Of a stretch of DNA of 64,000 bases, positions 1 through 8,132 are shown in pieces. Under the pieces are notes generated by a model. That model saw only the letters and a list, made by a program, of their open reading frames with translations. It did not search any database and was not told where the DNA came from. This DNA comes from CAYJAY01 sp964370715 (lineage in GTDB: Bacteria; Bacillota; Clostridia; Oscillospirales; Ruminococcaceae), in assembly GCA_964370715.1 (NCBI GenBank), contig CAYJKJ010000014.1:11879-75878 (forward strand), read 5' to 3'. Position 1 is the stretch's first letter, and the number at the start of each line of letters is the position of its first letter. Made by a program: the position numbers and the translations under genes.

Positions 1-297
1 ATCGGAACTTCGGAAGTTTATTCGGCGTTGGCTTCCTGCAAAAACGGAATCGAAAGTGTTTCTAAAAACGCAGTTATTGCCGGAATTGAGGATCAAACGG
101 TTGAAGGGTTCGCTAAAGAGAGTTGCCCGAAATTTGAAATCTATAACGACAGCAAAGATGAATTCCGCTTCAGGCTAAAAGCTAAAAACGGAGAGAACAT
201 TCTTTCATCGGAAGGATATTCTTCAAAAGCTTCCTGCAAAAATGGAATTGAAAGCGTTCAAAAAAACGTTGTTGATGCCGAAACAGAACAACAATAG
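1..297 (+). CDS. DUF1508 (YegP/UPF0339) protein, 5' end outside window
   Basis: The reading frame is open from base 1, so the gene begins upstream of the window and only its last 98 codons are seen. Two copies of the short DUF1508 unit are visible: a complete one carrying FEIYNDSKDEFRFRLKAKNG and SSEGYSSKASCKNGIESV, and before it the tail of another (SCKNGIESVSKNA). DUF1508 proteins are small, cytosolic, usually made of two tandem units, and of unknown function. The Met at base 28 is only an internal codon of the preceding unit. A strong terminator follows directly. Family call is confident; function is unknown. Confidence 0.9.
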   Translation: MGTSEVYSALASCKNGIESVSKNAVIAGIEDQTVEGFAKESCPKFEIYNDSKDEFRFRLKAKNGENILSSEGYSSKASCKNGIESVQKNVVDAETEQQ

Positions 298-316
298 TTT
301 TAAAATTAAAACCAAA

Positions 317-358
317 AAACATCTGCCAAACAACCCAGTTGCTCGGCAGATGTTTTTT
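317..358 (+). terminator. Rho-independent terminator after DUF1508 gene
   Basis: Arms AAACATCTGCC (317-327) and GGCAGATGTTT (345-355) pair perfectly and run into seven T residues. It ends the DUF1508 transcript and also lies just beyond the 3' end of the convergent gene on the minus strand. Confidence 0.9.
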
Positions 359-382
359 TATGTATTAAAATATATTCTCGTT

Positions 383-1228
383 TTATTGTTCTTCGGGTTT
401 CGCTTCGGGTTTTATTTCAACTTTTTCTTCAACCTTTTCTACAGGTTTAGCATCAAATTTGAAGCCGCAGTTGTTGCAAAACTTTGCGTCGGAAGGAAGG
501 CGTGTTCCGCATTCAGAGCAGAATTTAACTCCTTCGACAGGAACTGCAGCAGCTACTACAGGAGCGGCAACAGGGGCAGCAACAGGAGCAACATATTTTG
601 GCATAAGTTCATAATATGCAGCGGAAAGCAGGCCATAGAACACAGGCAAAATCGCCATGACTACTAACATAAACAGGAACAAAATCAACATAAACAAACC
701 ACCGATATACGGTATTTGTGCTAGCAACATCAACAATAGCATAGCGGCATAGATAGCAAGATAAACAATCAAATCGCAAACAAACATCTTGCCTTTATAG
801 CCGTTTGTTTTTTCGATCGAGAGTTTAAGCGCTGCTGTTGCCGAAACATCTTTATCGGTCATCAAGATAAACGGAACAAAACGATAGCTATATGCTTTAA
901 TCAAAGCGATAATAGGACCAGCAAACGGAATCAATCCCCAAATTATAAGCCAAAGACACATCCAAGCCATTCCGCCCGCAACACGGAAAAAATCTTTGAA
1001 CCCAACAAAAAGTTGTTCGGCACTCACTTGTTTTCCTTTTAGCCCATCAAGATAGACCATAGCCATTCCGCCCGAAATAACAAAAGTTATCGGCATCCAA
1101 ACCAAAGGAATAATCCCAAAAACAGTCGCCAAACCGCAAAGGAGTATCGAAAGAAGCGATAGCCCCCAAAGTGTTAACGGTTTTTTCTTTAAAACATCAA
1201 GACAGCTGGTAAATAAAAACGTAGTCAT
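383..1228 (-). CDS. multi-pass membrane protein with C-terminal zinc ribbon (DUF975-like)
   Basis: Roughly six hydrophobic segments occupy the first 210 residues. An Ala/Pro/Val-rich linker follows, then a zinc-ribbon with two CxxC pairs (FCSECG and FCNNCG), and a charged Lys/Glu/Pro tail. The membrane part resembles DUF975-type proteins, whose role is unknown; the zinc ribbon presumably faces the cytosol. Two in-frame ATGs exist at 1234 and 1228. The AGGGGG ribosome site sits about seven bases before the second and touches the first, so 1228 is preferred (281 residues). The gene appears monocistronic, with no functionally informative neighbours. Confidence 0.75.
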   Translation of the reverse strand: MTTFLFTSCLDVLKKKPLTLWGLSLLSILLCGLATVFGIIPLVWMPITFVISGGMAMVYLDGLKGKQVSAEQLFVGFKDFFRVAGGMAWMCLWLIIWGLIPFAGPIIALIKAYSYRFVPFILMTDKDVSATAALKLSIEKTNGYKGKMFVCDLIVYLAIYAAMLLLMLLAQIPYIGGLFMLILFLFMLVVMAILPVFYGLLSAAYYELMPKYVAPVAAPVAAPVVAAAVPVEGVKFCSECGTRLPSDAKFCNNCGFKFDAKPVEKVEEKVEIKPEAKPEEQ

Positions 1229-1312
1229 AAACATTCCCCCTAAAAATTTTTTTATTTTATAACTTATTTATAGCATATTATTACATTAAAGTCAACAATT
1301 CGCCTTTATAAC

Positions 1313-1351
1313 GCAAAAAACGAGCCATGATAAACTAAATTACCATAGCTC
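1313..1351 (-). terminator. probable terminator of the HPr-like gene
   Basis: On the minus strand GAGCTATG (1351-1344) pairs with CATGGCTC (1329-1322) with one G-U pair, followed by a run of six T. It lies about 50 bases after the HPr-like stop codon. A smaller GCCTT hairpin overlaps that stop codon. Confidence 0.6.
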
Positions 1352-1401
1352 ATTATTATATAAAACCCTTTTTAGGGTAAGTTCTCGGAAAGGCGTAAGC
1401 C

Positions 1402-1626
1402 TTATTCAACGATAAGATTTTTAATCCTATTGTAGAAAGCTTCGTCTCCGTCTTCTGTTACGCATACTACTTTTTTGCTGTAGTCAAGTGCCAATAATGC
1501 GAGAAGTGATTTTGCGTCTACGATGACTGTTTCTGTGTGTACTCCGACATCTCCGCCGAATGATGTTGCCATTTCGTTGAGTTTTTTAATGTCGCCAATA
1601 CCGTTGATTTTTAGTTGTTTTACCAT
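1402..1626 (-). CDS. HPr-fold protein lacking the phosphoryl-carrier histidine
   Basis: The 74-residue protein has the HPr length and the conserved central motif VDAKSLLALLALD, matching the regulatory Ser46 region of PTS HPr (Ser40 here). The loop that should carry His15 reads INGIGDIKKLNEMA and has no histidine, so it cannot accept phosphate from enzyme I. Bacillus Crh is a precedent: an HPr paralogue without His15 that keeps the kinase-target serine and acts in catabolite regulation. A similar role is inference. ATG 1626 is chosen because GGAGG lies just upstream; the ATG at 1641 overlaps that site. A consensus promoter with dyads precedes it. Confidence 0.75.
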   Translation of the reverse strand: MVKQLKINGIGDIKKLNEMATSFGGDVGVHTETVIVDAKSLLALLALDYSKKVVCVTEDGDEAFYNRIKNLIVE

Positions 1627-1699
1627 TTTCAATACCTCCATAAAGTATCTTAAATAAATTTATGTGAACTGCAAAGTCATTGTCGCTTTGCACAATCAT

Positions 1700-1728
1700 A
1701 GTATATGTCATTTGTGCAACATTGTCAA
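1700..1728 (-). promoter_or_regulatory. sigma-A promoter of HPr-like gene with operator dyad
   Basis: Reading the minus strand, TTGACA (1728-1723), a 17-base spacer and TATACT (1705-1700) form a near-perfect promoter. A perfect inverted repeat, TTGCACAA (1688-1695) and TTGTGCAA (1712-1719), brackets the -10 box. A second dyad, TGCAAAG/CTTTGCA (1670-1676 and 1686-1692), lies just downstream. The dyads are candidate repressor sites; no binding protein is identified here. Confidence 0.75.
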
Positions 1729-1897
1729 CCCATTTGTGACATCTTCTATATTTAGCATATTATCATAGTGCAAAACGCCAATAAAATAGAAATATTGCAT
1801 AGAATTGCTCACTTTAATTATCACATAAAACATTTAAAAATGTCGAAAGATATCGAACTTCATATTCTGTTAATATTTGAAATGGTATAATTTTTGT

Positions 1898-3799
1898 CTA
1901 ATTTCTGCCGACCGTCGCTATATAGATAGCCAAAACCGAAAGATCGCTCGGGTTAACTCCGCTAATTCTCGACGCTTGCCCAAACGTTTGCGGCCGGTGG
2001 GACGAAAGTTTGTCCCTCGCTTCAAGCGACAACCCAACAACCAAGGAATAATCGATATCGTTCGGTATGGGGCGCATCTCCTGCTTTTCTTGTCGCTCGA
2101 TAAGTTTCATCTGGCGCTTGATATACCCCTCATACCTTGCGTGTATAGCCGCTTTTTCGGTTATATACAGCGGTGGTTTTTTTGGGTCGCCGTCAAGCTC
2201 GGTTATATCTTTTGGCGAAAGCTCCGGCCTTTTATACAACGCTTCAAGTGTCATTCCGGTTTTAACGGGTTCGCTGTTTTTTGAAACAAGGATTTCGTTT
2301 AATCGGTCGGTTGGGGACAAAACAACATTTTTAATACGAATTTTCTCTTTTTCAAGCATATCTTTGTCTTCAAGATATACGCTATATCTTTCGTCGTCCA
2401 ACAGCCCCAATTCTCTGCCGATTTCGCAAAGCCTGAGGTCGGCGTTGTCTTGGCGCAAGATAAGCCGATGTTCGCTTCTCGAGGTCATCATACGGTATGG
2501 GTCGAGAACCCCTTTTGTGACAAGGTCGTCGATAAGCGTTCCGATATAGCTACTGCTTCGGCTGAGCGAGAACGGGGATTTTTCCAAAACAAACCTTGCG
2601 GCATTTATTCCGGCAACCAATCCTTGAGCCGCCGCTTCTTCATATCCCGACGTTCCGCAAAATTGACCCGCTCCGAAAAGACCGGTCACCGCTTTAACGC
2701 CAAGCGAAACATCAAGGCAAAGCGGATCGCAACAATCATATTCAATTGCATATGCTGGGCGCATTATCTCGACGTTTTCAAGGCCTTTGATCGTTTTATA
2801 AAAATCATGTTGAACGTCGAGGGGCAAAGAGCTGCTCATTCCTTGGAGATACATCTCGTCGGTGTTAAGCCCGCAAGGCTCGATAAAGAGCGAATGTCTC
2901 GGTTTTTCGGGAAAGCGAACAACCTTATCTTCGATCGAGGGGCAGTATCTGGGACCTATCCCCTCTATCTTTCCGCCATATAGCGGAGACCTGTCGAGAT
3001 TTTGGGTTATAATATCATGTGTATCGCTGTTTGTGTGGGTTATGTGGCAGGCTATTTTGTTTTGCGGTGGTGTGTGGTTGATAAAACAAAAGTTTAAATC
3101 GGTGTCGTCGGGCGGTTGTTGTTCGATCAAAGAAAAATCGATACTTCGCCTATGCACCCTAGCCGGCGTCCCCGTCTTGAACCGCCTTAGCGGTATCCCC
3201 AGTTGTTCAAGGCTTTTGGTAAGCTCGGTTGCGGCGTTTGCTCCGTCGGGACCCGATATCTTTTCACGGTCGCCAACAAAGATTTTTCCGCCAAGATATG
3301 TTCCGGTTGCGATGACAACCGATTTTGCAAGATAGTTTCCGCCAAGCGATGTTTTAATCCCCAAAACTTTTTGTTTTCCATCCTCTTTCGTCGACAATAT
3401 TTCGGAAACTTCATCCTGTATCACAAAGAGGTTTTGTTGTTTCTCGAGAACAGATTTCATATATTCGCTATAATCTTTTCGATCGATCTGGCTACGAAGC
3501 GACCAAACCGCCGCCCCTTTTGTTTGGTTGAGCATACGGGTTTGGATCTTTGTTTGGTCGGCGGCTTTCGCCATCTCCCCCCCCAAAGCATCTATCTCGA
3601 AAACAAGATGGCTTTTGGCAGTTCCACCGATAGAGGGGTTACACGGCATATTCCCTATCGCATCAAGCGTTATCGTGAAGATAGCCGTTTTAACGCCAAG
3701 CCTTGCAGAGGCTAGCGCCGCTTCTATTCCTGCGTGTCCGGCGCCGATGACGACGACGTCGAAACTATCTATTATTTTTATGTTTTGTTGTGAAAGCAT
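1898..3799 (-). CDS. mnmG: tRNA uridine-5-carboxymethylaminomethyl modification enzyme MnmG
   Basis: MnmG (GidA) works with the GTPase MnmE to install the cmnm5 group on wobble U34 of several tRNAs, using FAD and methylene-tetrahydrofolate. The 633-residue protein is of normal length. It starts with the FAD dinucleotide-binding motif VVVIGAGHAGIEAA and contains the family signatures CNPSIGGTAKSH, GTFLGG-like GTYLGGKIFVG, RTEHRL-type SRSEHRLILRQDNAD and the C-terminal helical region (SLEARDKL, GVNPSD). In many Firmicutes it sits beside mnmE and rsmG near the origin; neither neighbour is present here. The start ATG 3799 has a modest AGGG site. Confidence 0.97.
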   Translation of the reverse strand: MLSQQNIKIIDSFDVVVIGAGHAGIEAALASARLGVKTAIFTITLDAIGNMPCNPSIGGTAKSHLVFEIDALGGEMAKAADQTKIQTRMLNQTKGAAVWSLRSQIDRKDYSEYMKSVLEKQQNLFVIQDEVSEILSTKEDGKQKVLGIKTSLGGNYLAKSVVIATGTYLGGKIFVGDREKISGPDGANAATELTKSLEQLGIPLRRFKTGTPARVHRRSIDFSLIEQQPPDDTDLNFCFINHTPPQNKIACHITHTNSDTHDIITQNLDRSPLYGGKIEGIGPRYCPSIEDKVVRFPEKPRHSLFIEPCGLNTDEMYLQGMSSSLPLDVQHDFYKTIKGLENVEIMRPAYAIEYDCCDPLCLDVSLGVKAVTGLFGAGQFCGTSGYEEAAAQGLVAGINAARFVLEKSPFSLSRSSSYIGTLIDDLVTKGVLDPYRMMTSRSEHRLILRQDNADLRLCEIGRELGLLDDERYSVYLEDKDMLEKEKIRIKNVVLSPTDRLNEILVSKNSEPVKTGMTLEALYKRPELSPKDITELDGDPKKPPLYITEKAAIHARYEGYIKRQMKLIERQEKQEMRPIPNDIDYSLVVGLSLEARDKLSSHRPQTFGQASRISGVNPSDLSVLAIYIATVGRN

Positions 3800-3911
3800 A
3801 TAAAAACCCTTTTTTTATTTTAAATTCAGTCTTTATATTTTAACGTATATATTTCTTTTTTACAACAATTCTGTTAATATAAATAGGATAAAGACAAAAT
3901 CAAGGTTTTGA

Positions 3912-4772
3912 GTGTTTCGAGGTGAACAAAAAATTAACACAAAACAAATAATTGACAAAATTTTAATAATCTCTAAAAACTTCGCTGATACAGTTAACAA
4001 AGAAAAAATTTTTGTGTATGCGGCGCAAACTTCATATTTTGTTTTGATGTCGACCGTTCCGTTTATGATGATAGCAACGATGACTATCGGAAGGATCTTC
4101 CCGATGTCGTCGGAACAGATAGCCGCTGTTTTGTCGGATCTTTTGCCCGGAATGTTTAAAACGTTTGCGCAAAATCTTTTGGAACAAATCTTTGTTGAAA
4201 CGGGGGGGCTAACGTTTTCTTTGACAACGGTGTTGTTGCTCGTTGCGGCCTCTGCCGGCGTTAGAAGCCTTGGCGCCGGAATTCGCTATATCTATGTTAA
4301 AGAGGCAAAACTTCCGTTTTTGAAGGATCTCTTTCGATCCTTTTCGATAACCCTTCTTTTTATCTTCACAATGTTGTTGGCGGTTTTAATTTTGGTTCTC
4401 GGAGACCCTATTAATTTGTTGCTTCAACAGTTTAACTATATTCCGAAAAGCAACCTTTTCACCGTTATTATAAACTACAAAAACATAATATTTGTTTTAA
4501 CGCTAACCGTTATTTTTATGACAGCATATAAAGGGCTTTCGATTTCTCATATCCCTTTAAAACATCATCTTCCGGGGGCGCTTATCTCTGCAGGTGGTTG
4601 GGTTTTGTTTTCGTTTGGGTTTAATGTTTATATAACCACCTTTTCAAACTACCCCAGTTTATACGGCGGATTTGCTATTATTATTGTATTTATGATATGG
4701 CTTAATATGTGTATGGCGATTTTGTTGTTTGGTGCGCTATTCAACAAAATGTTATATAATAATAAAAAATAA
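3912..4772 (+). CDS. YihY/BrkB family inner-membrane protein
   Basis: A 286-residue integral membrane protein with about six membrane segments. It shows the family pattern: an amphipathic N-terminus, AAQTSYFVLMSTVPFMM, a hydrophilic loop with LLPG, and a C-terminal PSLYGGFAIIIVFMIWL segment. YihY/BrkB proteins were once called ribonuclease BN in error; their true function, perhaps transport, is unsettled. GTG 3912 is the likely start with AAGG upstream. It is divergent from mnmG and followed by a 100-base spacer before the HAD genes. Confidence 0.88.
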   Translation: MFRGEQKINTKQIIDKILIISKNFADTVNKEKIFVYAAQTSYFVLMSTVPFMMIATMTIGRIFPMSSEQIAAVLSDLLPGMFKTFAQNLLEQIFVETGGLTFSLTTVLLLVAASAGVRSLGAGIRYIYVKEAKLPFLKDLFRSFSITLLFIFTMLLAVLILVLGDPINLLLQQFNYIPKSNLFTVIINYKNIIFVLTLTVIFMTAYKGLSISHIPLKHHLPGALISAGGWVLFSFGFNVYITTFSNYPSLYGGFAIIIVFMIWLNMCMAILLFGALFNKMLYNNKK

Positions 4773-4872
4773 AAATATCTTTAAAATTTTTGAAATTTGT
4801 GGCAAAGCGCAATGTGTTTAGTTTAATTAACCCTTTTCAAAGATTTTAGCTTTTAGAAAAAAGGAGTAAACC

Positions 4873-5523
4873 ATGAAATTTAAAACAGCAATTTTCGATC
4901 TCGACGGGACGTTGATGAACACTTTGGATGATATTAGAGACAGCATAAACTATATGTTAAAAGAATTTTCATATCCCGAAAGAAGCTACAACGAAATAAG
5001 ATCGTTTGTCGGAAACGGTATGCAACATCTTGTTGAGCAAGCGGTTCCAAGCGGTCTTTCTGACTCCCAAGTTCAAGACTGCCTTTCGGTTTTTCTTAAA
5101 CACTACGACACAAATATGGAGAACAAAACCGCTCCGTATAGCGGAGTTATCGATGTTTTAAAAACCCTTAGACAAAACGGAATCAGAACCGCCGTTGTCT
5201 CCAACAAATTCGACGAGGGAACAAAGCTTCTTTGCAAAAAATGGTTCCCCGAAATCATCGAGCTAGCATTAGGCGAAAGCAAAACGGTTTCTAAAAAACC
5301 CGCTCCCGATATGGTGTATGAAGCGATAAAACAACTCGGCGTCGAACAAAGCTCCGCTCTTTACATAGGGGATAGCGACGTTGACGCAAACACCGCCAAA
5401 AACGCAAACATTCCGTTTCTCGGAGTTTCTTGGGGTTTTCGAGATAAAGAGCTTTTGGTCTCTCTCGGAGCAATCGAAGTTGTCGATAGACCAAACGACA
5501 TTCTAAATTATTTTGAAATATAG
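4873..5523 (+). CDS. HAD-IA hydrolase, phosphoglycolate phosphatase-like
   Basis: This 216-residue cytosolic phosphatase has the complete HAD set: the nucleophile motif FDLDGT (Asp9, Asp11), motif II VVSN, a lysine in KKPAPD, and the metal-binding GDSDVD. A helical cap lies between motif I and II, typical of the Gph/PGP subgroup that removes phosphate from 2-phosphoglycolate or related small sugar phosphates. The real substrate cannot be read from sequence. The ribosome site AAAAGGAG precedes ATG 4873. It is followed after 14 bases by a second, unrelated-class HAD gene, probably in one transcript. Confidence 0.88.
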   Translation: MKFKTAIFDLDGTLMNTLDDIRDSINYMLKEFSYPERSYNEIRSFVGNGMQHLVEQAVPSGLSDSQVQDCLSVFLKHYDTNMENKTAPYSGVIDVLKTLRQNGIRTAVVSNKFDEGTKLLCKKWFPEIIELALGESKTVSKKPAPDMVYEAIKQLGVEQSSALYIGDSDVDANTAKNANIPFLGVSWGFRDKELLVSLGAIEVVDRPNDILNYFEI

Positions 5524-5537
5524 GTTTTAACAAGATT

Positions 5538-6386
5538 ATGATACTCGACAATCAACAGCTACGACAAAAAGCAAAAGATATAAAAGCGGTTCTTTGCGAT
5601 GTCGACGGAACACTTTTAAATGATAAAAAAGAGATAACCGAAGCGACAAAAGCCGCAATCAACGGATTGCAACAAAAAGGGATCTATTTCACCGTTTGTT
5701 CCGGAAGAGTAGCCCCAATGCTTTCGGTTATGACCAACAGCTTAAACATAAAAGGCCCCGTTGTTTCGGTCAACGGTGGTCTTATTGTTGAAGGTTCAAA
5801 ACCGTTGTTCCAAAAAAGATTAGACAAAACAAAAGCAAAAGAAATATTTGATTTTTGCGTTAAAGAAAATCTCGATTGCGGAGCGATAGTGTCGACGGGA
5901 GGGCATTTCACCAAACAAAGCAAGCGTTCCGATGTGTTTAAAAAATACAACGAACAGGCAGTTAAAGACGGGCTTGCCCCCCTTGTTGTAACAAATTCAA
6001 ACGACCCCGATATTATTGATTTTGATGATATCTATAAATTTCTTATCTATGCAAAAGACCAACAAGAATATGATAGATATCGCCCGTATTTTGAAGAAAA
6101 TTTCGATTTCTTTATCGTGTCGTCCGAAAAACTTTTAATCGAGATTATGCCAAAAGGAATTTCAAAAGGCACAGGCGTTCAAGAGATTGCAAAAATTCTT
6201 TCGATAACCCCCGAACAGATTATGGTTTTCGGCGATTTTGAAAACGATATCGAGATGTTTTATCAAGCCGGTTTTGCCGTTGCGATGGGCAACGCTACCG
6301 AGGATATAAAAGCCGTCGCCCACTACATAACCGAAACCAACAACCAAGATGGCGTAGCGGCGGCGATTAACAAATTTTTGTTGTAG
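5538..6386 (+). CDS. Cof-type HAD-IIB phosphatase
   Basis: The 282-residue protein has the HAD nucleophile motif CDVDGTLL (Asp21, Asp23), an SGR motif II with TVCSGR, and the C-terminal GDFENDIEM metal motif followed by GFAVAMGNA, all diagnostic of the Cof/YbiV/YkrA subfamily. These enzymes dephosphorylate sugar phosphates, pyridoxal phosphate or flavin precursors; specificity is not predictable. It is separated by only 14 bases from the preceding HAD gene, and the next membrane protein begins 24 bases downstream, so the three may be cotranscribed. Confidence 0.9.
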   Translation: MILDNQQLRQKAKDIKAVLCDVDGTLLNDKKEITEATKAAINGLQQKGIYFTVCSGRVAPMLSVMTNSLNIKGPVVSVNGGLIVEGSKPLFQKRLDKTKAKEIFDFCVKENLDCGAIVSTGGHFTKQSKRSDVFKKYNEQAVKDGLAPLVVTNSNDPDIIDFDDIYKFLIYAKDQQEYDRYRPYFEENFDFFIVSSEKLLIEIMPKGISKGTGVQEIAKILSITPEQIMVFGDFENDIEMFYQAGFAVAMGNATEDIKAVAHYITETNNQDGVAAAINKFLL

Positions 6387-6410
6387 TTTTTTTTGCGAAA
6401 GGTTTTTATA

Positions 6411-7961
6411 ATGGCTTTTAATTTTATTAAAAAAAATGTCGCTTTTATTGTGTTTTGCATTTTAGTTGTGCTGTTTATCGCCTGCTTGATTCCAATAGCA
6501 ACAATAGCAAGCTTTAACTATCCGTCGGCGGATGATTTCAGCTCTTCGCTTGCGGTCAAAACCGCTCTTGAAAACGGCGAAGGGTTTTGGGGCGCTATAA
6601 CAGGGATATTTAACTTTGTTAAAACCAACTACCTTAATTGGCAAGGGACGTTTTTCGGGCTGTTTCTTATGGCGCTTAACCCTTTGGGGTATAACGCTTC
6701 GGGTCTTACGATACACCCGATATTTTTCGTTATTAGCCTTGTGTTTGGTGTTTGTTTTTTGATGCGTTCGTTCGCTAAAATCTGCCTTTTAGAAAAAAAT
6801 CCTTTCGTTTCTCTTTCGATTGGGCTTGTCGTCTCGCTTTATCTTGTCCAGTTTGTCCCCCGTGCGGTCGATGCGTTTTTTTGGTTTACCGGCGCTGTTT
6901 TATACACCTTCGTGTTCTCGCTGTCGCTCATTCTTTTTGGCGGTGCGTTAAGGGTTTTAAAGACAACTAAATTTTTATATCTAAACGTTTCTCTCGTTTG
7001 CGTTTTCTCGTTTCTTTTAGCCTCGGGAAACTATATAAACTCAGTATTAAACACGATGGTTTTATTCTTCATAGCGGTGTATGGCTTTTTTCTAACCAAA
7101 AACTCAAACGAAAAACACGCATTTAAAATCGCTGTAGCAATATTTTTATCAAACTGTTTCGGGTTTTTGATAACCGTTGTAGCTCCCGGAAACTTTGTGC
7201 GCTTGCAACTTGGGGATGTTGACACGAACGCTACGTTTATGTCGGATGTTGTTGTTCGTTCGGTTAAGCTGATGTTTGAAACGGCGCTTTTGTGGACCGG
7301 GCTTCCGCTAATCATTCTATGCCTTGCGCTTGTCCCTATTTTTCTTCACATCGTTAAAAAACAACAGTTTAAATTTAAACTTCCACTATTGTTTATAGCG
7401 GTGTTTTTCGTTTGTGTAACAGCGCTTTGGATGCCGTATCTTTTCCCATATATAGGGGTCTACATCGCATACGACACGGCGCTTAGAATCACCAATATAA
7501 TTTTTTTCTCGTATATATTTTTTGTTGTAGCAAGCGTTTATTATCTCGTTGGATATTGCTATAATTTTTTAGTTGATGTTTTTAAAGGAGAAAGTTTCTC
7601 GTTTTTTGATATCATGGATATAATATCAAAAAAATATCTTTATAAACTGCTGTTGTTGTGGTATGGCTTTGTGGTGGCGGGGGTTGCCCTTTGGTTTGTT
7701 GTTTCAAACCCGATTGGGCTAACGTCGGTTTCGGCGGCTCTTGATTTAAAGGATGGCACAGCAATAGCATATAACAACGAACAACAGCTGTTGTTCGGCC
7801 AACTAAACGACCCCGATATAAAAGATGTTGAGATAGATGATTTCACCGTTTTCCCGTATCTCTTGTGGTCGTATGAATCCAACACAAAACCGGCACACTG
7901 GACACATTGGTTGCCGTTTATAAAAACGCATTACAACAAAAACAGCATAACGGTAAACTAG
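6411..7961 (+). CDS. DUF6056-type multi-membrane protein, putative glycosyltransferase-like
   Basis: About 516 residues with ten or more membrane segments. After the first segment comes a periplasm-type loop with PSADDFSSS, then WQGTFFGLFLMALNP; a C-terminal soluble loop ends the chain. The acidic ADD motif just after the first membrane helix is typical of DUF6056 proteins and of GT-C transferases that use lipid-linked sugars, so a role in surface-glycan assembly is inferred, not shown. The true start is ATG 6411 with AAAGG eight bases before; an upstream TTG at 6393 would overlap that site. A second family member lies at 15571. Confidence 0.7.
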   Translation: MAFNFIKKNVAFIVFCILVVLFIACLIPIATIASFNYPSADDFSSSLAVKTALENGEGFWGAITGIFNFVKTNYLNWQGTFFGLFLMALNPLGYNASGLTIHPIFFVISLVFGVCFLMRSFAKICLLEKNPFVSLSIGLVVSLYLVQFVPRAVDAFFWFTGAVLYTFVFSLSLILFGGALRVLKTTKFLYLNVSLVCVFSFLLASGNYINSVLNTMVLFFIAVYGFFLTKNSNEKHAFKIAVAIFLSNCFGFLITVVAPGNFVRLQLGDVDTNATFMSDVVVRSVKLMFETALLWTGLPLIILCLALVPIFLHIVKKQQFKFKLPLLFIAVFFVCVTALWMPYLFPYIGVYIAYDTALRITNIIFFSYIFFVVASVYYLVGYCYNFLVDVFKGESFSFFDIMDIISKKYLYKLLLLWYGFVVAGVALWFVVSNPIGLTSVSAALDLKDGTAIAYNNEQQLLFGQLNDPDIKDVEIDDFTVFPYLLWSYESNTKPAHWTHWLPFIKTHYNKNSITVN

Positions 7962-8005
7962 CTGTATTTACAAATAATACATTTATTTTAAAAGCATATT
8001 TTATT

Positions 8006-8041
8006 TACGCAAAACCGCAAAATACATTGCGGCTTTGCGTA
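8006..8041. terminator. hairpin between DUF6056 and DUF1846 genes
   Basis: TACGCAAAACCGCA pairs with TGCGGCTTTGCGTA around a short loop. There is no T run, so this is at best a weak terminator. A TATAAT box at 8087-8092 may belong to a promoter for the next gene, but no good -35 is seen. Confidence 0.45.
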
Positions 8042-8132
8042 TAATTATGTTCATAAGTTTGTTATTATTTTTATAAAAAAATATGATATAATTATTCTTA
8101 AAAAAAGATTGTTGAAGAGGAGTGTTTTTTTA

